DNA from: Planctomycetota bacterium
Lineage (GTDB): Bacteria; Planctomycetota; Planctomycetia; Pirellulales; Pirellulaceae
Direction of reading: 5' to 3'
Assembly (NCBI GenBank): GCA_026692905.1
Contig: JAPLNL010000046.1
Location: forward strand, 27,631-91,630
Length of the DNA: 64,000 nucleotides
The notes below the pieces were generated by a model. It searched no databases. It had not been told where the DNA came from and was given only the letters and a program-made list of their open reading frames with translations. Positions within the stretch are counted from its first letter, which is position 1. Each line of letters starts with the position of its first letter. The position numbers were made by a program, and so were the translations under genes. Below are positions 27,241 to 36,477 of this stretch, in pieces.

Positions 27241-28026
27241 ATGCCAGAGGATTCGTCTGAAAAACAGCGTCCACAATATCGTCGCGTCATCCTCAAACTC
27301 AGCGGAGAGAGTTTAGCCCACTCTGGCGAACGCGGGATCAGTATGGACGAGGTGACAGCGATCGCCAAGCAGATTCGCCAAGCCCACGAGCTTGGGTGCC
27401 AAATTGCGGTAGTGGTTGGCGGTGGCAACATTCTCCGAGGAGCCCAATTCAAAGGCTCGAGTGGAGAGATGATTCAGGAAGCGACAGCGCACTACATGGG
27501 CATGCTCGCAACCGTCATCAATGCACTAGCTATGCAGGATGCACTTGAGAACATTGGTTGTACCACGCGTGTCATGTCCGCCATCAAAATGGACGGAGTG
27601 GCCGAACCCTTCATTCGCCGACGCGCTATCCGCCACTTGGAGAAAGGCCGAATCGTGATTCTCGCCGCAGGGACTGGTGCCCCTTTTGTGACCACTGATA
27701 CTGCCGCTGCCAACCGAGGCCTCGAACTCGATGCCGACATCGTCCTCAAAGCGACACGTGTCGATGGTGTTTATAGCGAAGACCCTGAAAAGAACCCGCA
27801 CGCGACCCTCTATCGAGAACTGGATTACGATACGGTCATCGAACGCAATCTTAAAGTCATGGATTCAACCGCGATTGCACAATGCCGAACACATCAGCTG
27901 CCTATTTTGATCTTCAATTTCAAAAAGGAAGGCAATATCGTCAAAGCCGTGAGCGGCCAAAAAGTCGGGACTCGAATCAGTCCTCGAACGGCATCCGGCG
28001 AACGCATTCTCGTCAACGCAACTTAG
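27241..28026 (+). CDS. pyrH: Uridylate (UMP) kinase
   Basis: This 261-residue amino-acid-kinase-fold enzyme phosphorylates UMP to UDP. Motifs: [12 protein letters not shown] at the N terminus, [11 protein letters not shown], the [21 protein letters not shown] region (here [10 protein letters not shown]), [18 protein letters not shown], and [17 protein letters not shown]. The ATG at 27241 fits the usual length (about 240 residues plus a short leader); a GTG at 27190 would add 17 residues and cannot be excluded. The pyrH-frr order with a 62-base gap is the common bacterial arrangement, though the usual upstream rpsB-tsf pair is absent here. Confidence 0.95.
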   Translation: MPEDSSEKQRPQYRRVILKLSGESLAHSGERGISMDEVTAIAKQIRQAHELGCQIAVVVGGGNILRGAQFKGSSGEMIQEATAHYMGMLATVINALAMQDALENIGCTTRVMSAIKMDGVAEPFIRRRAIRHLEKGRIVILAAGTGAPFVTTDTAAANRGLELDADIVLKATRVDGVYSEDPEKNPHATLYRELDYDTVIERNLKVMDSTAIAQCRTHQLPILIFNFKKEGNIVKAVSGQKVGTRISPRTASGERILVNAT

Positions 28027-28088
28027 TCGAAACGACCTGAATTCCCACCCTAATCACATCCTCTTTTCCCATTTAGGAGTAATGCATA

Positions 28089-28649
28089 ATGAGCGTAGAA
28101 GACATCTTGATGGATACTGAAGACCGCATGGACAAAGCGCTAGGCGTGCTCAAAAACAATTTGGCTGGCATTCGCACTGGACGCGCTACGCCAGGATTGC
28201 TCGACTCCGTAAAGGTAACGATTTACGGTTCACAAACACCGTTGAAGCAGTTGGCGAGCGTTGGAGCCCCAGAGCCTCAACAATTGGTGATCCGGCCCTT
28301 CGATACCACCTCGATCAAGGAAATCGAAAAGGCGATTGTCGCAAGTGAACTTGGCCTCAACCCACAAAGCGACGGCAGAATCATTCGCATTAACATTCCA
28401 CCGCTCAGCACCGACGTGCGAAAGAAACTTGTCGCACGCATCAAGGACTTGTCGGAAGAGAGCCGCGTCTCAATTCGAAATGTCCGACGCGATTCCAACA
28501 AGGCTATTGATACCGAAGAAAAGGAAAAGCTGATCAGCGAAGACGATCGTGACAAGGCCAAAGAAGCCATCCAAGAGCTCACCAAGAAGTTTGAGAACTC
28601 GGTTACAGACCTGGCCCGCAGCCGCGAAGCGGATGTCATGGACCAGTAG
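28089..28649 (+). CDS. frr: Ribosome recycling factor
   Basis: The 186-residue protein is a standard ribosome recycling factor. It splits the post-termination ribosome with EF-G. It shows the expected helical-bundle pattern with LAGIRTGRATPGLLD near the N terminus, the small beta domain (VTIYGSQTPLKQLASV) and the conserved helix VRRDSNKAID. AGGAG lies about ten bases before the ATG. It is co-transcribed with pyrH. Confidence 0.96.
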   Translation: MSVEDILMDTEDRMDKALGVLKNNLAGIRTGRATPGLLDSVKVTIYGSQTPLKQLASVGAPEPQQLVIRPFDTTSIKEIEKAIVASELGLNPQSDGRIIRINIPPLSTDVRKKLVARIKDLSEESRVSIRNVRRDSNKAIDTEEKEKLISEDDRDKAKEAIQELTKKFENSVTDLARSREADVMDQ

Positions 28650-28743
28650 CTTGGTCGTGGAAACATAGATTTCAATTCAGAGTCGCCCCCCGCAGGTGCG
28701 AAGGCCGTCTCACTCTTGCCCCAAACAACGCTTGGGGGAAATT

Positions 28744-28805
28744 GGGAGGGCGAGGCTCCTGCCGAGCCATTTACGCACCCAGTTCGGCAGGAGCCTCGCT
28801 CTCCC
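28744..28805. repeat. Dispersed palindrome, GAGGCTCCTGCCGAGC family (copy 3)
   Basis: It begins GGGAGGGCGAGGCTCCTGCC and ends GGCAGGAGCCTCGCTCTCCC, so the arms pair over about 24 bp around a loop that is not shared with the other copies. It lies about 95 bases downstream of frr. Confidence 0.9.
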
Positions 28806-28844
28806 ATTGAAATTGCAAGCAATTCCAAAAGGAAAGAGAGATGC

Positions 28845-28913
28845 GTAGCGAAAGTCATCAAGACTTTCGGATTCTTCTGCAATACGACCGAAACTCTTGA
28901 CGAGTTTCGCTAC
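28845..28913. repeat. Double-hairpin repeat, GTAGCGAAAGTC...GTTTCGCTAC
   Basis: Two 26-bp halves, 28845-28870 and 28888-28913, each fold on themselves (GAAAGTC/GACTTTC and GAAACTC/GAGTTTC with five-base loops). The outer ends GTAGCG and CGCTAC also pair, giving a three-way branched shape. The same element, in reverse orientation, lies at 52376-52443. The remainder of the gap up to 29046 shows nothing else apart from the next gene's upstream region. Confidence 0.85.
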
Positions 28914-29046
28914 CAATCCCAACCCAGCGCTCGTCCTAAAGTTCACCGTAAAGCCGGTTGCTAATCTTTTTGAATCTACGGGTTTCTTTGAGTAAACTAT
29001 CTGCCGCCGCACCATTTGCATTCCCTCCCTCATTCAGACAACTGCT

Positions 29047-32000
29047 ATGCCAAAACAGTTTCACTTCACAGCGATGAATACCTTGCTAAAAAACCGATTG
29101 CCTCTCGTATTACTCACGTTTGGGATTTTTTCCGGACTGCACTGTCTACAGGCCCAGGAAACGGAAGTGCCAGGCAAAGAGATCCTGAAATCCGCACCGC
29201 GTCCCAAACGACCTGAACTAAAGGCTGCGGCATTACCGCTGAGCTTTTTTGAGGGCGAACGCATTGCTTTGGTCGGTAACTCCACAGCAGAAAAAATGAA
29301 TCTGTACGGGAACTTCGAAACCCGCCTCCACCTGAGATTCCCAGAGAAGAAACTTGTCGTTCGCAATTTTGCGAGACCGGCCGATGAAGTCGGCAACCGA
29401 CAAAAGCCAGGCAATTACGACTTGCTCGATGATCCGCTTTATAGCTTTTCGCCTGACACTGTCCTCTGTTTCTTTGGTTCCAACGAATCGTATTCAGGCC
29501 CCGAGGGAGTTGACGGCTTCAAGCGCGGATACCTTTCGTTCCTTCAGCAGTTTTCGGAACGCTACACGCGTGACGACTCTGGCAGTAAAGTTCGATTCAT
29601 CCTCGTGACCCCAGCCGCATTCGAAAACACCAACGATCCGCTCCTCCCCGATGCTGCTGCGATCAACAAAAACTTGTCGCTCTACGCCGATGCGGTGACG
29701 CAAATTGGCAAGGAAACCAAATGGCCAGTTGTGGACATTTTTATAGGGACCAAGCAGCAATACGATGCCGAACCAGAATGCCAATTCACTCTCGCTGGTT
29801 TTGCGATGAACGAACAAGGGGATGCTGTGATAGGCAAACTACTGGACGAAGGCCTCTTTGGCAAAGTCACGGTAGCTCCATCGAAAGAGCTGTACGCCAA
29901 AGTAAAGGTTGCAGTCGTCGACAAGAGTTGGGTACACCTACAAGACTATCGCATGCTCAACGGATGGTACGTTTACGGCGGTCGACGTACTTGGGACCAC
30001 GAAACATTTCCCAACGAGTATCTCAAGATTCGCCAAATGGCCGCATTGCGAGATGCGTTTATCTGGGATCTGGCCAGCGGGAAAACGCCTGCTCCAATCG
30101 ATGACGACAAAACCAACTCGCTCACCGTTCCTGCAACTCGATTTGGTGACCCACGTCAAAAGTACTCTGAGCCTCCAGAACTTAAGTACCTGAGTCCATC
30201 CGAGTTTATCGCCTCGACCGAGGTGGCAAAGGATCTTGAGATCAAACTCTTCGCAGATGAAACCAAGTTTCCTGAATTGGCCAAGCCGGTACAGCTCAAT
30301 TTTGACAGCAAAGGTCGCCTTTGGGTCGCTTGCATGCCGACCTACCCACAGTGGCGACCAGGTGATAAGCATCCGAACGATCGCTTGTTGATTTTCGAAG
30401 ACACCGATGGCGATGGCACCGCTGATAAATGCAAGACGTTCTACGACAAATTGCACTGCCCAACCGGATTTGAGTTCTATAACGGCGGCGTACTTGTTGT
30501 CGATCAACCTCGAATGATTTGGCTTAAAGACACCGACGGCGATGACAAAGCCGATCAAATCGTGGAGATCATGGACGGTTGGGGAACCGACGACACACAC
30601 CATACCATCGGAGCATTCGAGTTTTCGCATGGTGGACTGCTGCATATGCTCGAGGGAGTTGCGATGAGCACGACACTTGAGACACCTTGGGGACCAAAGC
30701 GATGGTCGGGTGCAGCCGGCTCGTTTGTTTTCGATCCCAAGACTTTTGAGATTAAACGTTTCACGACGCCGGGCTACGGCAATCCATGGTGCATGACCTT
30801 TGATCCCTGGGGGCAAGGCGTTGTTGGGGACGGAACCAATGCCCAACAACACTGGGCCACGGCTTTGTCGGGAAATCAAATCGGACCTCGCCGAGGCCTC
30901 GACGCGATCTTCGACAATCAAGGAATGCGACCGGCACTTGGAAATGAGTTCATTTTCTCCAAGCACTTACCGGATTCTCTGCAAGGTCAGTTCACTTATG
31001 CGTGCGTAATCAACATGAACGGAATGCCTCGGTTCCGAGTTCGCGACGATGGTGCAGGCTTCGCCGGCGAACGCATCATGAACGACGATGGGACACCAAA
31101 CGATTTGATCCGCAGCAAGGACAAGAATTTCCGACCAGCCGATCCGCAAGTCGGTCCAGATGGGGCTCTTTGGTTCGGAGATTGGTGCAACGCATTGATC
31201 GGTCATATGCAGTACTCGCAGCGTGACCCAAACCGCGATCACGTTCGCGGCCGAGTCTATCGCCTTGTCGCGAAAGATCGAGCATTGGTCAAGCCAGTGA
31301 TCCAATTTGGAAAAAGCGAATCAGAGCTGTTGGAACAATTGAGAGCCTATGAGCCTCGAACTCGCTATCGCGTTCGTCGTGAGCTCGAGGGAAGACCAAA
31401 GGACAAGGTCATTGCGGCAGTTGCCGCCTGGGTTGCCAAGCTCCCGGCTGACGACCCTGAGCGGGATCGACTTTTGACCGAAGCTCTTTGGATTTGCCAG
31501 ACTCACCATGCTGTCGACAATAGCCTAATCGCATCAGTTCTTGCGAGTTCTGACCCTCGTGCACGTGCGGCCGCCGTCCACGCGGTTTCTGACCTGATGC
31601 GATTGATTCCAAATGCGAGCGACATTTTTGTTAAGGCATCGACCGATGCTCATCCTCGTGTTCGAGCCGAGGCAGCCAGAGCCTTGAGCTTTGTACCAAC
31701 CGAGGCCTCTGTCGATGCGCTGCTGAATATCGCTTCAACCGAGCAGGATAAATGGCTACGCTACATCGAAGAGCATTCGATCGGTGCCTTGCAGCAGACA
31801 TGGGAACCGCTTTACAAAAGCGGTGCCTTGGCAGGCAAAAACCCAGCCGGTCTTGAGGCGATCGAAAAGTATTTGTCGACGTCCGGGCCAGGGATTGCGG
31901 CCGAGAGGCAGCTTAAGGTGCTCTTGGCTGCACCTGAAGTCCGCCAACAGGTTGCACGCAACAATGCCTATGCTGCCCTGGAAAATTTGAGAGGCAAGCC

Positions 32001-32400
32001 GGAGAACGGAAAAGCGGTCTTTGCTCGCGTCTGTGCCAATTGCCATCAGATCGATGGCAAGGGCTATACCTTTGGACCAGAGCTAACCAAAGTTGCAACA
32101 CGTTTGAATCGACACGATTTGATTGAATCGATCGTTGAGCCGAGCGCCAAAATGGATCCCAAGTTTTTGACCGAGATCATTCGTACGACCGACGAAGAGA
32201 TCATCACCGGCTTCATCATGTCTGAAACCAAGACAGAAATTACGTTGGCACTGCCCGAAGGAAAGAAGCGAACGGTCAAGATTGAGGATATCGAAGAGCG
32301 AAAGGTGGCCAAGCAAAGCAGTATGCCTGAAAACCTGGGCGGCACGATTGCACCAGCCGAGTTTTTGGACTTGATCGAATACATGACAAGCCTGAAGTAA
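29047..32400 (+). CDS. SGNH hydrolase - PVC-type beta-propeller - HEAT - c-heme fusion protein
   Basis: This 1117-residue exported protein has a signal peptide ending near residue 37 (LHCLQAQE); an ATG at 29074 is an alternative start. Order: an SGNH/GDSL hydrolase-like domain (about residues 70-285, IALVGNSTAEKMN then CFFGSNESY) and a membrane-bound-dehydrogenase-type six- or seven-bladed propeller seen in Planctomycetes (about 390-760, KGRLWVACMPTYPQW, LLIFEDTDGDGTADKC, GDGTNAQQHW). HEAT-like helical repeats follow (about 780-950), then the planctomycete-specific C-terminal c-heme domain with CANCH at 996-1000 and GYTFGPELTKV. The fusion suggests oxidation of a sugar-like substrate coupled to periplasmic electron transfer; the substrate is unknown. 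Confidence 0.9.
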   Translation: MPKQFHFTAMNTLLKNRLPLVLLTFGIFSGLHCLQAQETEVPGKEILKSAPRPKRPELKAAALPLSFFEGERIALVGNSTAEKMNLYGNFETRLHLRFPEKKLVVRNFARPADEVGNRQKPGNYDLLDDPLYSFSPDTVLCFFGSNESYSGPEGVDGFKRGYLSFLQQFSERYTRDDSGSKVRFILVTPAAFENTNDPLLPDAAAINKNLSLYADAVTQIGKETKWPVVDIFIGTKQQYDAEPECQFTLAGFAMNEQGDAVIGKLLDEGLFGKVTVAPSKELYAKVKVAVVDKSWVHLQDYRMLNGWYVYGGRRTWDHETFPNEYLKIRQMAALRDAFIWDLASGKTPAPIDDDKTNSLTVPATRFGDPRQKYSEPPELKYLSPSEFIASTEVAKDLEIKLFADETKFPELAKPVQLNFDSKGRLWVACMPTYPQWRPGDKHPNDRLLIFEDTDGDGTADKCKTFYDKLHCPTGFEFYNGGVLVVDQPRMIWLKDTDGDDKADQIVEIMDGWGTDDTHHTIGAFEFSHGGLLHMLEGVAMSTTLETPWGPKRWSGAAGSFVFDPKTFEIKRFTTPGYGNPWCMTFDPWGQGVVGDGTNAQQHWATALSGNQIGPRRGLDAIFDNQGMRPALGNEFIFSKHLPDSLQGQFTYACVINMNGMPRFRVRDDGAGFAGERIMNDDGTPNDLIRSKDKNFRPADPQVGPDGALWFGDWCNALIGHMQYSQRDPNRDHVRGRVYRLVAKDRALVKPVIQFGKSESELLEQLRAYEPRTRYRVRRELEGRPKDKVIAAVAAWVAKLPADDPERDRLLTEALWICQTHHAVDNSLIASVLASSDPRARAAAVHAVSDLMRLIPNASDIFVKASTDAHPRVRAEAARALSFVPTEASVDALLNIASTEQDKWLRYIEEHSIGALQQTWEPLYKSGALAGKNPAGLEAIEKYLSTSGPGIAAERQLKVLLAAPEVRQQVARNNAYAALENLRGKPENGKAVFARVCANCHQIDGKGYTFGPELTKVATRLNRHDLIESIVEPSAKMDPKFLTEIIRTTDEEIITGFIMSETKTEITLALPEGKKRTVKIEDIEERKVAKQSSMPENLGGTIAPAEFLDLIEYMTSLK

Positions 32401-32430
32401 GTCATTAGTGCGACGCCTTAAACTCTAGCT

Positions 32431-32697
32431 CCCCTTCTCCTCCTCAGGAGGAGAAGGGGTAGGGGGATGAGGAGGTGTGCCCTTGTAGAGAACCATTGGG
32501 TTGGGCTGCAAGTTTCGATTTACCAACCGCGAACTCGAATGTAGTTTGGGTTCGCAACATTGGCATTCACGAACTCTTGCCGCAGTTCGCGGCACGGGTT
32601 CGTCGTAGCTCAGTAAGGAAATCTAGGTAAGCAATTCTACAGTATCCGCCAACCTCCTCATCCCCCGTCCCCTTCTCCTCCAGAGGAAGAGAAGGGG
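32431..32697. repeat. Inverted pair of CCCCTTCTCCTCC palindromes
   Basis: At 32431-32459 a 14-bp arm, CCCCTTCTCCTCCT, faces its exact reverse complement around one base, followed by AGGGGGATGAGGAGGT. The same composite occurs in the opposite orientation at 32652-32697 (ACCTCCTCATCCCCC then CCCCTTCTCCTCC and its pair). The two flank about 175 bases with no gene. It fills the gap between the convergent SGNH-PVC gene and the lipoprotein gene. Confidence 0.85.
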
Positions 32698-32743
32698 AGG
32701 AAAAGCAATAAGTTTGGGCGCTTTTGTAGATAAGGAATGCCTC

Positions 32744-34528
32744 TCAGGGCTTCGGGCCGGCAGCCGTTGCTTCCAATGCCTTGCGTAATCGAATTCGAAT
32801 GCGATTGCCTGCTTCCTGGGGCGAGTTTTCGAATTCGTATTCTTTGAACGACTCCGCTGTTTTTCCTTGCTCCTCGTAGTTGCGTCCGAGCAGATAGTGA
32901 GCATGCGCGTGCCATCGTTCTGTTCCGGCCGTCATAAGCAATCGCTTTTGTAACCAATCATTGGCTGTGTCCAGTTTCCCAAGATCGCAATTGAGCATCG
33001 CAAGAAAAATGGCAACGTCGAATTTAGATCGGCGGAAATACTGGCGTGCCTGAGCGACGCGAAACTGAAAGTTTTCCATGGGTTCGCCAGGCTGCTTGAT
33101 AACTCCCAAGCTTGCTTGTATCTCTTTGTCGAACTCCATATCCTTGAGCGTTTGCTCGTCTACCCGCACATCCATGTAAGAACGCAGCGCGCCCGTCGCT
33201 TCCACCGAGTTGTCGAACTGTCCTTTGAAATGAAGCGTTCGTGCACGGCAAATCGGCGTGTCCATAATGAACGCCCCGAACGCTTCAATATAAGACATCG
33301 AGAATGGCGACTTGTCATTGAGCCGTTCCCGAACAGATTGGTTGTAAGCGTGAGCGATCCAAGGGACATTCCAAAGTCGAATCGATAGATTCGGCTCCAT
33401 TTTCGTCAGTCTCTGCTCCAAGGCATCCGTATCCATGCTCAGCCGTACTCGGTTCTCACCGGTGATCGAACGCTCCAACGTATGCATGGTCCGCCCCAAT
33501 GCGAATGGCTCGGCGTCGATCAGTGCGAACAAGTTCTTAAGGTCAGCCTGAGTAACCGGATACTCTTCGAATCGGCCAGGCAATTTGGCTCGGCGTAGAA
33601 CGTCTGGATTCTCTTTGGCTTCTCGAAGAGTCGCGATCCCCTCCTTGGACTGAATCGGAATGGGAAGCCCCCACTGCGGTTCGAACAGATACAACTCGCC
33701 ACCAATCGGAACCCCTATGCACCACAATCGCAAAGAAGCATTCTCGGTCGCACCGGACAGACTCGGCAGCGCTAGGACAACACAATCGATCCCTTGGATG
33801 AACGCAAGTTGCGTAAAGACTCGCGCTCGCTCCCATGTGTCGCCACGACCAAACATCATGGTCTGCCATGGCAACTGCCGATAAGTCGGAGCAGAATCGT
33901 TGTAGGGCAGTTCGGAATTGGTTACCAATCGCATCGCATCCTTCGATTGCCCCTCGATACCGACGTTGCAGACTGACCAGTCAAACAGCTTCAAGGTTGT
34001 CTCAAGCTGACTCCAATCGTCAGCCGCCAAAACGGTTTTCTGGCTCTCGAGCCAAGGTGTGAAAAGCGAATCGCGGTAAGGTCGCTCGACGACCCATTTT
34101 CCTACGTCTTTCATCATCTGGCATTGCAATAGGAATTCACATTCTGGCTCGCCAAACTCCAGCTTGTTCATGCGAGTTGAGAAATCGATCGTTCGAAGTT
34201 TGCCAGAAACCGACTCGAGCAATGCCGACGGCTTCCATGAATCCGATTCAACGACGTTTTTGGACCAATAGTTTAAATCCGTCCGAATACCCTTCATCGC
34301 TGTCGTGCGGTCTTGTCGAATCAATTGCGGCAGGTACCGAAACGCTTCTCGGATAGCATCGCGTTTCTCTTTGTTCTGTCCCAATTTGACTTGGATATCT
34401 TGCAGCCGCTTGGCGTTTTGGTCCTCGCACCCAACCCCACCGACGACCGAGGACAAGGCCATGCAGCCGAAAAAAAATTTCTGCAATGATCGAGATTTTA
34501 GATTTGGGAAAAGGTGTGTGCGGTTCAT
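32744..34528 (-). CDS. Predicted lipoprotein, function unknown, with C-terminal TPR-like helices
   Basis: This 594-residue protein has a lipoprotein signal: a membrane stretch (FFFGCMALSSVVGG) ending in the lipobox VGGVGC, with the acylated cysteine at residue 34 followed by Glu-Asp. The middle (about residues 235-320: TMMFGRGDTWERARVFTQLAFIQGIDCVVLALPS, then CIGVPIGGELYLFEPQWGLPIP) resembles a transglutaminase/cysteine-protease-like fold in pattern, but I cannot confirm a Cys-His-Asp triad. The last 130 residues have TPR-like repeats (FDVAIFLAMLNCDLGKLDTANDWLQ, HYLLGRNYEEQGKTAESFKEYEF). I do not recognise a named family. It is transcribed leftward, apparently alone, after the kdsA terminator. 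Confidence 0.8.
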   Translation of the reverse strand: MNRTHLFPNLKSRSLQKFFFGCMALSSVVGGVGCEDQNAKRLQDIQVKLGQNKEKRDAIREAFRYLPQLIRQDRTTAMKGIRTDLNYWSKNVVESDSWKPSALLESVSGKLRTIDFSTRMNKLEFGEPECEFLLQCQMMKDVGKWVVERPYRDSLFTPWLESQKTVLAADDWSQLETTLKLFDWSVCNVGIEGQSKDAMRLVTNSELPYNDSAPTYRQLPWQTMMFGRGDTWERARVFTQLAFIQGIDCVVLALPSLSGATENASLRLWCIGVPIGGELYLFEPQWGLPIPIQSKEGIATLREAKENPDVLRRAKLPGRFEEYPVTQADLKNLFALIDAEPFALGRTMHTLERSITGENRVRLSMDTDALEQRLTKMEPNLSIRLWNVPWIAHAYNQSVRERLNDKSPFSMSYIEAFGAFIMDTPICRARTLHFKGQFDNSVEATGALRSYMDVRVDEQTLKDMEFDKEIQASLGVIKQPGEPMENFQFRVAQARQYFRRSKFDVAIFLAMLNCDLGKLDTANDWLQKRLLMTAGTERWHAHAHYLLGRNYEEQGKTAESFKEYEFENSPQEAGNRIRIRLRKALEATAAGPKP

Positions 34529-34550
34529 GAATCGATTTTACCCAAGTCTT

Positions 34551-34600
34551 GCAAAACACAAAAACAAAACGCCGCAGTCGCCATGCCAACCTGCGGCGTT
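34551..34600 (-). terminator. Rho-independent terminator of kdsA
   Basis: Read on the minus strand, the sequence AACGCCGCAG pairs exactly with CTGCGGCGTT (34568-34577 with 34591-34600) around a 13-base loop. It is followed at once by a T-rich tract (TTGTTTTTGTGTTTTG). It starts 26 bases after the kdsA stop. This is the only textbook intrinsic terminator I could find in the window. Confidence 0.88.
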
Positions 34601-34626
34601 CGGAATTCGCCAATGATTTGTATGAA

Positions 34627-35490
34627 TTACGCGTTCCAAGCCGCCACGGTTCGCCAAATCGTGTGCACTCGCTCCAAAACTTTCTCGAATTGATCCAACG
34701 GTACCATATTCGGGCCATCGCTGGGGCTTTCGTTGGGCCGCGGGTGAGTCTCAAAGAACACCCCATCTACCCCGACCGCAACGGCTGCCCTGGCGAGGGG
34801 CTCCACCATAGTCCGGTTGCCACCCGTGGCACCACCTAATCCGCCAGGCTGCTGAACCGAATGCGTAGCGTCAAAGATAACAGGCACTCCCATCGCTCGC
34901 ATGATAGGTAAACCGCTCATGTCGTTGACGAGACGCCCATAGCCGAAAAAAGTCCCGCGTTCACATAACATCAAACCGCCACAGCCACTTGATTTCACCT
35001 TCTCGACGACGTACTGCATGTCGCTCGGAGCCATGAACTGACCTTTTTTGACATTCAATGGCTTACCGGTAGCCGCGCATGCTGCCAGCAAATCGGTCTG
35101 CCTTGCTAAAAATGCCGGTATCTGCAACAAATCACAGACTTGCCCAACCGAATTCGCTTGCTCAGGCAAATGCACATCCGTCGTCACAGGGCAGCCAATG
35201 CGCTGACGAACCCTTCCTAGAACATCCAAACCGTGGTCAAGGCCATGGCCTCGAAAACTACCACCACTAGTCCGGTTGGCTTTGTCGAAAGATGCTTTAA
35301 AAACATAATTAATACCAAGCCGATCACAGATTCCTTTTACCGTTTCTCCGATTTCGAGACAAAGCTCCAGCGACTCGATAACACAGGGCCCCGCAATCAA
35401 AAGCAACCTCTGCGAATCGCCGCAAACATGCGGTCCAATTTGGACTGGAGTTACGTCCTTGTTGGTCTTCGCACCGGACTCGTCTGACAT
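34627..35490 (-). CDS. kdsA: 3-deoxy-8-phosphooctulonate (KDO-8-phosphate) synthase
   Basis: This 287-residue TIM-barrel enzyme condenses arabinose 5-phosphate with phosphoenolpyruvate to KDO 8-phosphate, the precursor of the LPS inner-core sugar. Motifs: [54 protein letters not shown] and FFETHPRP. In AGPCVIES the cysteine (Cys36) stands where the metal-independent E. coli enzyme has Asn. With the His of DATHS, the Glu of FFETHP and a downstream Asp, this makes the complete metal site of the metal-dependent class. Its presence implies LPS-type envelope chemistry. It has its own terminator downstream. Confidence 0.95.
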   Translation of the reverse strand: MSDESGAKTNKDVTPVQIGPHVCGDSQRLLLIAGPCVIESLELCLEIGETVKGICDRLGINYVFKASFDKANRTSGGSFRGHGLDHGLDVLGRVRQRIGCPVTTDVHLPEQANSVGQVCDLLQIPAFLARQTDLLAACAATGKPLNVKKGQFMAPSDMQYVVEKVKSSGCGGLMLCERGTFFGYGRLVNDMSGLPIMRAMGVPVIFDATHSVQQPGGLGGATGGNRTMVEPLARAAVAVGVDGVFFETHPRPNESPSDGPNMVPLDQFEKVLERVHTIWRTVAAWNA

Positions 35491-35683
35491 TCGCTTGGCC
35501 CTTAACGGTTGTTCTCACTCTTCGCCTTTTCGCAAAGGCTGCGGAGCGTTTTGGTAACGCTGTGAACCTTCTGCACACCCGGCAGGAGTGCCCCACCGTG
35601 CGTCACTCTTGCCGAGAGTGGGTTAGTACCAACAAAGAGACCTCAAAATCCTTTTGGCCTTGGGCCTCTCGCCAACTAGCCAA

Positions 35684-36454
35684 CTAGCCCGTCAAGCCGC
35701 CGTCGACCGTGATAACTTGTCCAGTAACATAACTAGCCGCCTTGCTCGCCAAAAACAAAACGCAAGCCGCAACATCATCTGCCGTACCAAGCCGATTGGC
35801 AGGAACACGCTTCTTGACTTCGTCCGTCACTGCAGGACCCAACGCTCGAGTCATATCGCTTTCGATAAAGCCTGGGGCAACTGCATTGACAGTGATCTTC
35901 CGCTTTGCCATCTCGCGAGAAAGCGATCGCGTGAAGCCGATCATGCCGGCCTTTGTGGCCGAATAATTGGTTTGTCCAGGGTTTCCGATCAGGCCGGATA
36001 CGCTCGACATGTTGATAATACGTCCGTACCGCTGTCCCATCATGATACGGGTTGCGCCACGACAAAACAGGAAGCAGCTAGTTAGATTGGCTGCGATGAT
36101 TTCATCCCAATGCTCGTCCGTCATCCGTGGCAGCAAAGTATCACGAGTGATCCCTGCGTTGTTGACGACAATGTCCAGCCGTTTGTATTCGGTTTCAATC
36201 TGCTCAAACAATTTCTCAATCGAAGCTCGATCGGTCACGTCGCAGGCGATGGCTACCGCCTCGCCACCCGCGGCCTGAATTTGGGAAACCGTTTCAGCCA
36301 GTTTGTCCGCATTGCGAGCGATGCAAAGCACTTTGGCACCATTTTCGCCCAACCGCACTGCTACGGTTTGGCCCAGTCCTTGCGAGGCGCCTGTGACCAG
36401 TGCAATTTGACCGGACAGATCAGCTGACAATCCCAACGTACTAGAAGACGACAT
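35684..36454 (-). CDS. fabG: 3-oxoacyl-[acyl-carrier-protein] reductase
   Basis: This 256-residue SDR reduces 3-oxoacyl-ACP to 3-hydroxyacyl-ACP with NADPH in fatty-acid elongation. It has GASQGLGQ, the NNAGITRD motif typical of FabG, Ser in NMSSVSGLIGNPGQTNYSATKAG (Ser, Tyr and Lys all present), and the C-terminal YVTGQVITVDGGL end. It is encoded directly downstream of fabD (23 bases) on the same strand. Confidence 0.95.
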   Translation of the reverse strand: MSSSSTLGLSADLSGQIALVTGASQGLGQTVAVRLGENGAKVLCIARNADKLAETVSQIQAAGGEAVAIACDVTDRASIEKLFEQIETEYKRLDIVVNNAGITRDTLLPRMTDEHWDEIIAANLTSCFLFCRGATRIMMGQRYGRIINMSSVSGLIGNPGQTNYSATKAGMIGFTRSLSREMAKRKITVNAVAPGFIESDMTRALGPAVTDEVKKRVPANRLGTADDVAACVLFLASKAASYVTGQVITVDGGLTG

Positions 36455-36477
36455 CGTTTACTTTCATTTCAAAGAGG

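Noticed and set aside
29938..30966. 342-codon frame antisense to the SGNH-PVC gene
   Set aside because: It is a shadow of the codon pattern of the real gene; low-complexity and no motif.
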